In this document: positions 34,075-42,799 of the stretch, piece by piece
How the letters are laid out: each line of letters opens with the position of its first letter
Numbering within the stretch: the first letter of the stretch is position 1
NCBI GenBank assembly: GCA_009711615.1
Contig: VENI01000005.1
Location: 372,001-436,000 of the forward strand
Source of the DNA: Bacillota bacterium
GTDB taxonomy: Bacteria; Bacillota; Desulfotomaculia; Desulfotomaculales; Desulfohalotomaculaceae
Length of the DNA stretch: 64,000 nucleotides
Reading direction: 5' to 3'
The notes under the pieces: model-generated
Told to the model about the DNA's origin: nothing
Databases searched by the model: none
Seen by the model: only the letters and a program-made list of their open reading frames with translations
Program-made: the position numbers and the translations under genes

Positions 34075-35469
34075 TTATTTCAGTTTAAATTTTATCTTGC
34101 TATATAGAAGGAACAATAAAACCAAAATCCCAAAGATCCTGATTAGAATCATATCTTGAAATACAATAGAAATAGATGTAATTATAGATACATATAATAT
34201 TGAAATCAAATGAAATTTCAGACCAAATAGTTTTAGCTTGATAATTCTACTTGTGAGTAGATAATGAAAAATAAATAATAAAAGGAAAGAAATAGCCGTA
34301 GTGATAGCTGCTGCTATAGCTCCATAGAGTGGAACAAAGATTAAGTTTAAAATGATATTTATAACTCCGGCCAGAAAAGTACCTAGTGAAAGTAAGCTAG
34401 TTTTTTTATGGTAAATTTCCACCTTAACTTCCATGGTGTACATAAACATAAAATAGTACCCCAAAAATATCCAAGGTATTAAATTTAAACCCTCCCAATA
34501 ACTTTCGTCGGCCATAATCCTTACAATTTCAGGACTGAGTAATAAAAATCCACCATAAATAATAGTAAAAATGTCTCTATAATCCTTTGCTCTCTTCTTT
34601 ATATCTTTATATTTATTTTCTTCCAGTTTTTCATACACCCATGGTGCCCATGCTTGGTCCATTGAATTTACTATAACTGCTATTATCATACCGATATTAT
34701 ATGCAAAACTATAAATACCTGTTAAAGATTCACCGAAATAGTGATTAATTACCAACCTATCAAACTGTCCATTCGCAATCCCTGATAAACTATGAATTAT
34801 TAAAGGGGTTGAGAAGAACAAAGCATACTTCCAATACTTAAGATTTACTAGTTCTTTTCCCTGCTTTAATAAATAAACTAAAAAGAAAAATCCAAAGATA
34901 ATAATTAATATACCGTCTCCTATAATTTTCCCTATATATTTATCACTTTCAAACACGTATAATATTAGAAAAATGGAAAGGATTATACCAGTAGTTACTA
35001 TAAATATGGATATTAAAGATATAAACTTGTATTTATACTCAACTCTAAACTTTGTTATTAAAGAAAGTCTTATAAAAGCAAAGTACGCTTGAAATACCAT
35101 AAAGTAAAATAGCAGATCTGATAAACCTGTGACTTTTAAGAAGAAATCTTTAAAAGTGATAAAAAGAATAAAATATATTATAAAAATGATCAGAGATAAA
35201 AAAATTACACTTGATACGTAATTGTTAAAACTATCTTTAAATTCATATTTTGCCCTTGTTATACTTGCATTCAAATTAAAGCCTATTAATACAGTAAAAA
35301 TCCCAACCCAAGTAATATACAATGAAACTAATCCATAATCAGCTGGTGTTAATAGTCTAGTAAAAATCGGAATAGTTAAAAGCATTAAACCCTTCAAGAA
35401 CAGCTCAGTAAGTGTATACCAACTACCAGCTTTTACGACTTTATTATTCAAAATTGACTTTAAATTCAT
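34075..35469 (-). CDS. wzx: Wzx-type polysaccharide flippase
   Basis: This 464-residue protein has 12-14 predicted membrane spans. It belongs to the MATE/MOP polysaccharide transport group: N-terminus GSWYTLTELFLKGLMLLTIPIFTRLLTPADYGLVSLY, later FDRLVINHYFGESLTGIYSFAYNIG. It flips undecaprenyl-linked repeat units across the membrane. It overlaps the upstream sialyltransferase-like gene by four bases (ATGA), so translation is coupled. Confidence 0.87.
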   Translation of the reverse strand: MNLKSILNNKVVKAGSWYTLTELFLKGLMLLTIPIFTRLLTPADYGLVSLYITWVGIFTVLIGFNLNASITRAKYEFKDSFNNYVSSVIFLSLIIFIIYFILFITFKDFFLKVTGLSDLLFYFMVFQAYFAFIRLSLITKFRVEYKYKFISLISIFIVTTGIILSIFLILYVFESDKYIGKIIGDGILIIIFGFFFLVYLLKQGKELVNLKYWKYALFFSTPLIIHSLSGIANGQFDRLVINHYFGESLTGIYSFAYNIGMIIAVIVNSMDQAWAPWVYEKLEENKYKDIKKRAKDYRDIFTIIYGGFLLLSPEIVRIMADESYWEGLNLIPWIFLGYYFMFMYTMEVKVEIYHKKTSLLSLGTFLAGVINIILNLIFVPLYGAIAAAITTAISFLLLFIFHYLLTSRIIKLKLFGLKFHLISILYVSIITSISIVFQDMILIRIFGILVLLFLLYSKIKFKLK

Positions 35470-36743
35470 GAACTATATCCTACCTGAGTTTTTTGGTGAT
35501 TTCTGAGATTTCTAAAATAAATAATATCTTCCCCATCAAACTCAGTTAGCTTCTTACTAACTTCTCTGTTGTTTCTTTCCATTAACCCATAAGTAATATA
35601 GTCAGAAACCTCAGTCAGGTTGCTTGCAACAATACAGTTTTCACCTTTTAATTGATGGACCATTTCAATATTTTTAATAACTTCTCTATCTTTAGTTTCA
35701 CCTATAAAATCATAAAAAATCGAATAAGTAAAACAAACTCTAATCTCCGGAACAATATATTTTGCATTAATGCCAGCAGAAGAATTATACGTAATTATAG
35801 TTGAATTTCTAAATGCTGCTAAAACACACTCTATTGGAGCTAATGCAAGTTCTCTAGTAATAACAGTAATATTAGAAAATTGCTTTGTTAATAGATCATA
35901 TTTTCTTATATCATCCCTTGGATGCGGTTTTATAATTATATTAGTATCTTTTGAGATATTATCAAAAATCTCCGCCATGAATTTAACTTCTTGCTCATAA
36001 GAATTAATATTATCAATATACTCAGAAATTGGTTGATCTATAAAAAGAACGTTTTTCATTTCATGTTTAACTTCATAGAAACTGGAATTTTCCCCCTTGA
36101 AGAATGCATCAATAAATTGTTGAGCTGATGGTTGCTCAAACAGCCCTCCAATAGATTGTTTTAATATCTCTTTATTCTTCTTTTTGATTTGTGGAATTTG
36201 ATCAGGCTCTCTTGCAATGATAGTATCTATATCTTCACTCAATCCAACAGGCTGGAACTTTATTTCATTTCCAGTTAAACGGGTTAATATAGACTTCATA
36301 CTTGCAATTTTATTTTCTTTCTTATTACTGGTAAAGTTATATAAACCTACTCCTTCTTCTAGTAAGACAATTTTATTCGAAGGGCTTTCTCTTTTTGTTT
36401 CTTTCATTAACTTCCAAGTAATAGGCTCGGTATCATTGAATATTAGCAAAGTTGTATTTTCACCAATTAAATTTGATAGTTTCGATAGTTTAAATAATCT
36501 CCCCCCGTAAAATAACCTCTTCCAATATCTTTTTACTGAGTTAGAAAACAACTCAGGGACAGTGTATACATCATCAAAATGTGATTTACTTATGTTAGTG
36601 TTAATTTCAAAACTATTATCACCTTTAACAAAAACAAGAACACTTGTAATATCATTAGATTCCTTTTTTAATTGAGTTATATATGAATAAGCAATAAAAA
36701 CTTGATAAGGTGTCAAACAAACAAATATAAATTTATTTTCCAT
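35466..36743 (-). CDS. Sialyltransferase-like (GT52/polysialyltransferase-like) protein
   Basis: This 425-residue protein starts with FIFVCLTPYQVFIAYSYI. It shows the three short motifs of bacterial sialyltransferases in order: an acidic-Gly motif (LLEEGVGLY), the HP motif (IIKPHPRDD) and a Ser-rich motif (TYNSSAGINAKY). These bind CMP-nonulosonate. Overall identity to known families could not be checked. It lies beside NeuB and a CMP-sugar synthase and overlaps wzy by 11 bases, which supports transfer of a nonulosonic acid to the repeat unit. Confidence 0.7.
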   Translation of the reverse strand: MENKFIFVCLTPYQVFIAYSYITQLKKESNDITSVLVFVKGDNSFEINTNISKSHFDDVYTVPELFSNSVKRYWKRLFYGGRLFKLSKLSNLIGENTTLLIFNDTEPITWKLMKETKRESPSNKIVLLEEGVGLYNFTSNKKENKIASMKSILTRLTGNEIKFQPVGLSEDIDTIIAREPDQIPQIKKKNKEILKQSIGGLFEQPSAQQFIDAFFKGENSSFYEVKHEMKNVLFIDQPISEYIDNINSYEQEVKFMAEIFDNISKDTNIIIKPHPRDDIRKYDLLTKQFSNITVITRELALAPIECVLAAFRNSTIITYNSSAGINAKYIVPEIRVCFTYSIFYDFIGETKDREVIKNIEMVHQLKGENCIVASNLTEVSDYITYGLMERNNREVSKKLTEFDGEDIIYFRNLRNHQKTQVGYSS

Positions 36744-37926
36744 CTAACTTTTTCATCCTTCCACTAAAAGACATTACAAGAATAGAACTCCATAGAAGAA
36801 TATTAAATGTATAACCAGTTGTTATAAACGGTTGAACATATCCGATACCATAAGTGACCACCAGTGTAAGTAGAATATACATTTTATCAACATTCCGAGT
36901 TTTTTTGAGTATGGTGGAAACAAATCCAGTGACATAACCTACATAAAAAACTAACCCCAAGATACCGCTGCATAACAATATTTCCCATATAAAATTATGC
37001 GCCTCTTTTTGGTAAAATTGGACAATGATACTACCACTCCCTATTAACTTATTACTAACTTCAAATTGGAGTATAGATGTTGCCCACAATAAATCTCTTG
37101 CTGAATCCTCGGTACTTTCAAATACACTTAATCCTCTATTTAATAAATCAAAAATTTCATTATTAATTGAAAAAAGAACATATGTTACAAATAAATATGA
37201 AAATAAAGCTAAACTAGCCGCCTTAAGAAAAAACATAATTGTTTTCCTGATTAAAAAGAAAATAACTAAAAATTCTATTACCAAAAATAGAATATTTGCT
37301 CTCGAGCCTGACAATAATATTGTCATCATACAAAGTCCGATAGAAATATTATTTAATGTATTTAAACCGATCCTATTGGCTTCCTTAAAGTTTGTAAAAT
37401 AGTAAAAATAGATTGGAATACTTATAGTTGATAGTGCAGTAGCATAATTCATAGATGCAAATGATAAAAATGATACTCGGGCATCAATACTGGCAAAGTT
37501 TGTTAAAATAGTTATTAAAGACCCAAGGTTTAAGTATATTAAAAATAAACTCAAGGCAATCATGTAATTATCAATTTTCTTAAAATAGTTTCGAGCTATT
37601 AAAAATATAATCAGCCCTATATATAGGTTTTTATTAATACCAAATAAATATCGGATTTCTCCAAAATCTAATTCAAGAACAATTATTTGTATAAAAAATA
37701 TAACTATCGGAAAAGAAAATAAGATCAAAATAGTTTTCTTTGTTCGCTCTTCTGCAATTGTGTGGTTTTTATTCCTTCTCAAAAACATAAACATAAGGAT
37801 TAACGCCTGAAAGAGTTTTGATAATATACCTTCAGACAGTGAACCCAAGAAGAATCCTAAAATTAACAATGCATCTAGATTTATTGTTATATTCTTTTTT
37901 TTAGCATTAAAATTTGAAAAGTTCAT
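36733..37926 (-). CDS. wzy: O-antigen polymerase/ligase-family protein (Wzy-like)
   Basis: This 397-residue protein has about ten membrane spans. A Wzy-type periplasmic loop contains STEDSARDLLWATSILQFEVSNKLIGSG and EAHNFIWEILLCSGILGL. It is presumed to polymerise lipid-linked repeat units. Sequence conservation in this family is low, so the assignment rests on topology, loop pattern and context (between GT14-like and sialyltransferase-like genes). Confidence 0.78.
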   Translation of the reverse strand: MNFSNFNAKKKNITINLDALLILGFFLGSLSEGILSKLFQALILMFMFLRRNKNHTIAEERTKKTILILFSFPIVIFFIQIIVLELDFGEIRYLFGINKNLYIGLIIFLIARNYFKKIDNYMIALSLFLIYLNLGSLITILTNFASIDARVSFLSFASMNYATALSTISIPIYFYYFTNFKEANRIGLNTLNNISIGLCMMTILLSGSRANILFLVIEFLVIFFLIRKTIMFFLKAASLALFSYLFVTYVLFSINNEIFDLLNRGLSVFESTEDSARDLLWATSILQFEVSNKLIGSGSIIVQFYQKEAHNFIWEILLCSGILGLVFYVGYVTGFVSTILKKTRNVDKMYILLTLVVTYGIGYVQPFITTGYTFNILLWSSILVMSFSGRMKKLDGK

Positions 37927-37951
37927 CTATTCTCCGCCTATTAAACATTCT

Positions 37952-38842
37952 TTAATTAGATACATTTTTTAAATAATACTTAATTACTTCATAATCCTCT
38001 TTTTCTTCAAATTTCCTAGCAAAGTATTTATTAGACTTTTTAAGTTTTTCTATATCATCTATTGTAATAGTATGTGGATGATTCATATTTCTAAACTTTG
38101 TTCCAAACTGCACATACATTAGTTCATCATGGACCTTATTTTTATATGGAGAATTCATAATTAAGGTTTGAAAAAACATTAAATCTGAGGCTAAACTATC
38201 TCTCCAAAAATCAATATAATTCCCATTCTCAGTCAGATAATTATTAATATAAATCATGACTTCATATGGAATAATGAACCATGTTCTCCCTTGATAAAAT
38301 GTCAATTCTTTTTTTAACCTTTTTTTGTTTGGAAAAAGGTTAATACCGAATTTACAAAGAATACTTATAAAAATCCTAACAAACCTATACAAATGCAAGT
38401 CATTTCTTATAAGTAATTTTTTTGGCCATTTAACATTAAATCTTGATGATCTTCTGTCATTATTTTTAATGGGTTTATCATCTATTTGAATAAATATATT
38501 ACCTTTATTTTCATCTAGATAACCTAGCAGTCCATTTCTAGTAATTAAGTCTTGTCCGCTTCCAAAGTAAATATATTCGTATGTTTTTCCTAGTTCTTGA
38601 ATTTTTCTCATCAAGAATATAGCTGATTCAACTATCTCAAAACTTCCCCATTTAACATCAAACTCACTATAAATATGAATCTTTTTATCTTTTTTTAGTT
38701 GAGGCATTATATTATCACTTTTAGTATCAACGTGAATATAAATATCGCAGTCTCCTATATTTAGCAATTGCTCTAGAAATAAATTAACTTGATTTGGGCT
38801 CTTATGAACTACTAATAAATAGGCTATTTTTTTATTATTCAT
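37952..38842 (-). CDS. GT14 (core-2/I-branching beta-1,6-N-acetylglucosaminyltransferase)-like protein
   Basis: This 296-residue protein has the GT14 pattern: IAYLLVVHKSPNQV, DIYIHVDTKSD, VKWGSFEIVESAIFLMRK, YIYFGSGQDLIT. It lacks a membrane anchor. It should transfer a sugar, most often N-acetylglucosamine or xylose, to an acceptor on the repeat unit. Preceded by AGGTG. Confidence 0.82.
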   Translation of the reverse strand: MNNKKIAYLLVVHKSPNQVNLFLEQLLNIGDCDIYIHVDTKSDNIMPQLKKDKKIHIYSEFDVKWGSFEIVESAIFLMRKIQELGKTYEYIYFGSGQDLITRNGLLGYLDENKGNIFIQIDDKPIKNNDRRSSRFNVKWPKKLLIRNDLHLYRFVRIFISILCKFGINLFPNKKRLKKELTFYQGRTWFIIPYEVMIYINNYLTENGNYIDFWRDSLASDLMFFQTLIMNSPYKNKVHDELMYVQFGTKFRNMNHPHTITIDDIEKLKKSNKYFARKFEEKEDYEVIKYYLKNVSN

Positions 38843-38869
38843 AATTTAATCACCTCCCTCTATACATAT

Positions 38870-39544
38870 TTACTCAATTTGATCCAATAATTCTAAGAGA
38901 GTTGATAGTGTTAAATTTTCTTTAACATTATGAAGGTATGAACGATTCTTATAAATGTTTGTTGGTCGAACTATTCTAGCTGTCTTAATTGATAAAGTCT
39001 TTCCTATATAAAAATCCTTTTCCGGATTATCACCAACATAAATCATTTCATGAAAATCTACATTCATTTTCTCTTTCATCATTTCAAAAGCTCTAGGATG
39101 TGGTTTCCAATAATCCCTTCCTAATTCATCTGTCACTATGATTTCATTAACAAAATCGATTGCTTTAATAGCTTTTAATTTTTGGCGCTGGGAGCTAGCA
39201 TATCCATCTGTTATAATACCCACTTTTATACTTCTATTCTTTAATTCATTCAAGCATGGTTCAACATCTTCAAATAAATCTAAAGTAGGTAAATGATTTC
39301 GATACTCTTCAACAAGTTCAAATATGTTTTCTTGAGTATAATTTATACCCAATTTATCAAATAACCTATTAAAAACATTTTTTGGAATTGAGTTAAATAA
39401 TTCGAGCAATAGTTGATAAAAATTATCTTCTTCTTCACCAAATCTCTTGCTAAGTATTTTTGATAAATGTCGATATCCACTCTTAATGAATTGTCGCTCT
39501 GATATCAATGTATCGTCTAAATCAAATATTACTGCCTTTACCAT
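38870..39544 (-). CDS. HAD-family hydrolase of the glycan locus
   Basis: This 224-residue protein has HAD motif I FDLDDTL, motif II IITDGYAS, a Lys in KPHPRAF and motif III IYVGDNPEKDF. It overlaps the ATP-grasp gene by one base (TAATG), so both are made together. HAD/ATP-grasp pairs recur in polysaccharide loci; a phosphatase step on a sugar-phosphate or carrier-bound intermediate is likely but unspecified. Confidence 0.85.
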   Translation of the reverse strand: MVKAVIFDLDDTLISERQFIKSGYRHLSKILSKRFGEEEDNFYQLLLELFNSIPKNVFNRLFDKLGINYTQENIFELVEEYRNHLPTLDLFEDVEPCLNELKNRSIKVGIITDGYASSQRQKLKAIKAIDFVNEIIVTDELGRDYWKPHPRAFEMMKEKMNVDFHEMIYVGDNPEKDFYIGKTLSIKTARIVRPTNIYKNRSYLHNVKENLTLSTLLELLDQIE

Positions 39545-40512
39545 TAGAATACTTCCTTATTAGACAGGAATACAGCCTGGTCATATCTTAACGCTAATAA
39601 TCCGTCCTCATAATCTTCGTTATATTTTAAGCTTTCTCCCATAAGGAGCTTGTACAAATTCCTTGGTGAATTCGCCCCACTTTTAATACTAATTGGAGCT
39701 CCTCCACCAAACCTAGGGTTTATTTCTATAAATTTAATACCTTTATTGGTCTTTATACATTGTAAAGTAATATGCCCAACAGGCTTTAGTGTATCTAATA
39801 TCTTTTTTACTTCATCTATTATATCTCTGTCTTTTTTTATCATTCCCTTAGAAACTTCTCCACCTCTAGTAGCTAGTCTCAATCGTGGAACAATTGTTAT
39901 AACATTTGAATTAAAATCAGTAAAAGCATCTATAGTATATTCCTCACCCTCAACACACTCCTGCACAATCGGGCTTGGAACATAATCCATAAAAAATTGA
40001 AGTTCTTTTTCATTATCAACTTTAAAAGTGTTTATACTTGAACTACCATTAAGAGGCTTTATAAATAGAGGAAAATTATAATCTTTCATCTCTATTGCAT
40101 CTTTGTTTATCAATCTTGGGACGCCGAAATTGTTTTCTTCAAAAAAATGCTGAGTATTATATTTATCTCTGCAGATTTTAATTACTGTTGAATCTGAAAT
40201 TTGGACTTTTGCGTTTGTATTTGATTCTATTGTTTCTTTGTTTTGCGCAAGCTTATATAACTCTGTATCAATAGTAGGAACGATTAAATGTATTTCTTCT
40301 TTTTTACAAATATCTATAATATCTAAGATATAATTATCATCAGTTATTTTTGAAACTAAATAATGCTTATCAGCGTGATATAAAGCAGGAGCTGTTCTAT
40401 TTATATCAACTGCAACCACATTCCCATCTATGTTTAAGCTATCTCTTGCTTCTTTAAAACTTTCAATAATTTCTACTCTTCTTCCAGCACTAGTCATCAG
40501 TACATTAATCAT
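39544..40512 (-). CDS. ATP-grasp domain protein of the glycan locus
   Basis: This 322-residue protein has an ATP-grasp fold resembling carbamoyl-phosphate synthase or PylC: N-terminal MINVLMTSAGRRVEII, FPLFIKPLNGSSS, VQECVEGEEYTIDAF and the metal-binding FIEINPRFGGG. It probably ligates an amino acid or carboxylate to an amine, for example as decoration of a sugar amine. Substrates are unknown. It overlaps the HAD gene by one base. Confidence 0.82.
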   Translation of the reverse strand: MINVLMTSAGRRVEIIESFKEARDSLNIDGNVVAVDINRTAPALYHADKHYLVSKITDDNYILDIIDICKKEEIHLIVPTIDTELYKLAQNKETIESNTNAKVQISDSTVIKICRDKYNTQHFFEENNFGVPRLINKDAIEMKDYNFPLFIKPLNGSSSINTFKVDNEKELQFFMDYVPSPIVQECVEGEEYTIDAFTDFNSNVITIVPRLRLATRGGEVSKGMIKKDRDIIDEVKKILDTLKPVGHITLQCIKTNKGIKFIEINPRFGGGAPISIKSGANSPRNLYKLLMGESLKYNEDYEDGLLALRYDQAVFLSNKEVF

Positions 40513-40544
40513 TTTTTAGCTCCTCCAACTCTAACAGATGCCTT

Positions 40545-41207
40545 TTATAATAACTTCCTTATTGTTATAAATGCCTCAGCATTTTTAATCCCCATATTAG
40601 AACCTCTATACTCCGAAAGAGCCTCTAAAGATCTTATTGATCTAGGATGTGGGAAAGAATGTACCTGTGATTCAAAAATAGACATTGCTTCTTTCTTTAT
40701 ATCTATGAAATTTGAAATATCAACCCAAGTATTCGGTATAAATGCATTAGTTACATTTGGTGCATCCCACTCTGTCTCTGAAAGGGTTTCATAACAATAT
40801 ATTTCGTTAACTTTTACTTCTCTAATAGGTCTTAACGCAACCATACTTGCGTCGAAAACTATTTTATGATCAAGATGAATGTCTCCTCTATGTGGCAAAA
40901 ACACAACCTCTGGTTTCACCTTATCAATAACTTCTAACAAAGCTGCAATTAACTTATGATTTGGCGATTCCTCTAGTGTAACAGCAGGGAAATCTAAAAA
41001 GATTGTATTATTGACCCCTAAAAATTTATAGGCCTTAAGAGCTTCATTTCTTACTTTTGTTACTGAATCTTCATCAAACATTGGTGACATACCCTTAGTT
41101 ACAATACATACATGAACGTCGTCGCCATTTTCTTTATGCTTTGCTATAGTACCTCCTACTCCAAGTATTTCATCATCTGGATGTGGTGCAATTACTAGAA
41201 CATTCAT
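40545..41207 (-). CDS. PIG-L family N-deacetylase
   Basis: This 220-residue protein has the zinc motif VIAPHPDDEILGVGGT and a second His motif DIHLDHKIV. Members remove an N-acetyl group from sugars such as GlcNAc-PI, mycothiol precursors or nucleotide sugars. It is directly downstream of a formyltransferase, so removal of an acetyl group followed by formylation is a likely sequence. AGGAGAG precedes the ATG. Confidence 0.86.
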   Translation of the reverse strand: MNVLVIAPHPDDEILGVGGTIAKHKENGDDVHVCIVTKGMSPMFDEDSVTKVRNEALKAYKFLGVNNTIFLDFPAVTLEESPNHKLIAALLEVIDKVKPEVVFLPHRGDIHLDHKIVFDASMVALRPIREVKVNEIYCYETLSETEWDAPNVTNAFIPNTWVDISNFIDIKKEAMSIFESQVHSFPHPRSIRSLEALSEYRGSNMGIKNAEAFITIRKLL

Positions 41208-41227
41208 TAAAATCTCTCCTAATACTA

Positions 41228-42133
41228 TTATTTGAATTTATGGCCTGGGTAAAAAGCAAAAGGCTCTCCTTCAACTGAATATTCTTTAACAACTAACATA
41301 GAATCTTTTGTAAGAATACCTAGTTCTCCATTATCACTAACCCAAGCAATTTGACCTGGCAAACCGATATATTTTTCATTTTCTTCTAAATCGGCTTTCC
41401 AGAAAATAACTTTGATTTCTTTGTAATACGCAAAAGCACCAGGGTACGGTTTATTCGCAGCTCTGATTAAGGTTTTAATTTCTTTACCTGTCAAATTCCA
41501 ATCAATTTTTCCATCTTCAGGTCTTCTTATAAGAAGGTAGGTGGCTTCATCATGGTTCTGTTTTATAAACTCCACTGAATCGTTATATATACTCGGAATA
41601 CATTGTTTTAAGGCTAAACTCATTGCAATACATACTTTATTATAAAGGTCCATCGCATAATCTGTTTCTTCAATTTGATAGGGATATTGGCAGATAATAT
41701 CTCCTGAATCCATTCCTTGATCAAGTTTAAATAATGATACTTTTGAGTCACGAACCCCTAAAAGAATCATCCAGGGTAATGCAGCTCTACCTCTAAACGT
41801 AGGCAGAGGTGTTGGATGGAAACCAATTGAATATTTCTTAGCCATGTCTAATATTTCTTTTGAAATTATTTGGGAAAGCCCTATTACAAAAATAAAGTCG
41901 GGCTCAATCTCTTTTATCTTGCTAAGTACTTCCTCATTGTTTATTTTCTTAAATTTCAAGTAAGGAATATCATTTTGTTTTGCTATATCATGGATTGGGT
42001 AATAGTCGGAAACATTTTTAGATGAACTTTCATCTAATGAACAGACCAAATCTATCTGTACTCCTGTTTCTATTATTGTTTCTAATGCAATTTTGCTGGA
42101 AAGAACTGAACCTATGAATACTGTTTTGTTCAT
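41228..42133 (-). CDS. Formyltransferase-family protein (sugar N-formyltransferase-like)
   Basis: This 301-residue protein resembles methionyl-tRNA formyltransferase and ArnA N-terminal domains: GFHPTPLPTFRGRAALPW, then KLDQGMDSGDII, then a C-terminal domain. The catalytic His and Asp of the family are present, but the usual Asn two residues before His (NxH) is Gly here. This group is common in surface glycan loci and is expected to use N10-formyl-tetrahydrofolate to make a formamido sugar. AGGAG precedes the ATG, and it lies one base from the sugar transferase stop. Confidence 0.75.
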   Translation of the reverse strand: MNKTVFIGSVLSSKIALETIIETGVQIDLVCSLDESSSKNVSDYYPIHDIAKQNDIPYLKFKKINNEEVLSKIKEIEPDFIFVIGLSQIISKEILDMAKKYSIGFHPTPLPTFRGRAALPWMILLGVRDSKVSLFKLDQGMDSGDIICQYPYQIEETDYAMDLYNKVCIAMSLALKQCIPSIYNDSVEFIKQNHDEATYLLIRRPEDGKIDWNLTGKEIKTLIRAANKPYPGAFAYYKEIKVIFWKADLEENEKYIGLPGQIAWVSDNGELGILTKDSMLVVKEYSVEGEPFAFYPGHKFK

Positions 42134-42799
42134 TTATTTCTCTCCTCCCATTTGTGTTTCACTCTTTTTTAAGAATTTATCCTCGCCAATTAAAACTATT
42201 GCAACAGTTTTAATAATAATCTTAAGATCCATTAAAAAGCTAATTTTTTCTATATACTTTATGTCATACGCACTTTTTTCTTTGAACTCTAGAAATATAT
42301 TTCCATTAACCTGCGCTAATCCTGTCAATCCTGGCTTAACATCAAATCTTCTTAATTCCCAATCCTCATATTGCTTAATATAATCAGGTAGTGTGGGTCT
42401 AGGGCCAACAATTGACATATCTCCTTTTAATATATTAAATAATTGAGCTAATTCGTCTATTTTAAATCTTCTTAGAAGATTCCCTAGCTTTGTGATCCTA
42501 CTATCATTACCTCTAACTTCTACGCCAACTTTTTGGTGTTTAACTGCATCTTGTAACATTGTTCTAAATTTATATACTTTAAACATTTTCATATTCTTAC
42601 CCGGCCTTTCTTGCGTAAAAAACACCGGCCCTTTGGAATCAAGTTTAATTAGAATAACAACGACAATTAAAAGAGGGGACAAAATTAAAACTGCTAATAA
42701 AGCGAGTAAAAAATCTAAAATCCTCTTAATAAATCTTTGATATAACCCTTCCTTTGGCTTATACATTGGTTCTAAGTTTTTTCTTACCTCAGTTTTCAT
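42134..42799 (-). CDS. Initiating sugar-phosphate transferase (PglC/WcaJ-type)
   Basis: This protein of about 221 residues has one N-terminal membrane helix (ILDFLLALLAVLILSPLLIVVVILI), then the bacterial sugar transferase core: GPVFFTQERPGKN, FKVYKFRTM, KLGNLLRRFKIDELAQLFNILKGDMSIVGPRP, KPGLTGLAQVNG. It transfers a sugar-1-phosphate to undecaprenyl phosphate and starts the repeat unit. The short form (no N-terminal Rossmann domain) is PglC-like. The ATG at 42799 overlaps the aminotransferase stop (TAATG). With PglE and PglF upstream, a diamino or acylamino sugar donor is likely. Confidence 0.87.
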   Translation of the reverse strand: MKTEVRKNLEPMYKPKEGLYQRFIKRILDFLLALLAVLILSPLLIVVVILIKLDSKGPVFFTQERPGKNMKMFKVYKFRTMLQDAVKHQKVGVEVRGNDSRITKLGNLLRRFKIDELAQLFNILKGDMSIVGPRPTLPDYIKQYEDWELRRFDVKPGLTGLAQVNGNIFLEFKEKSAYDIKYIEKISFLMDLKIIIKTVAIVLIGEDKFLKKSETQMGGEK

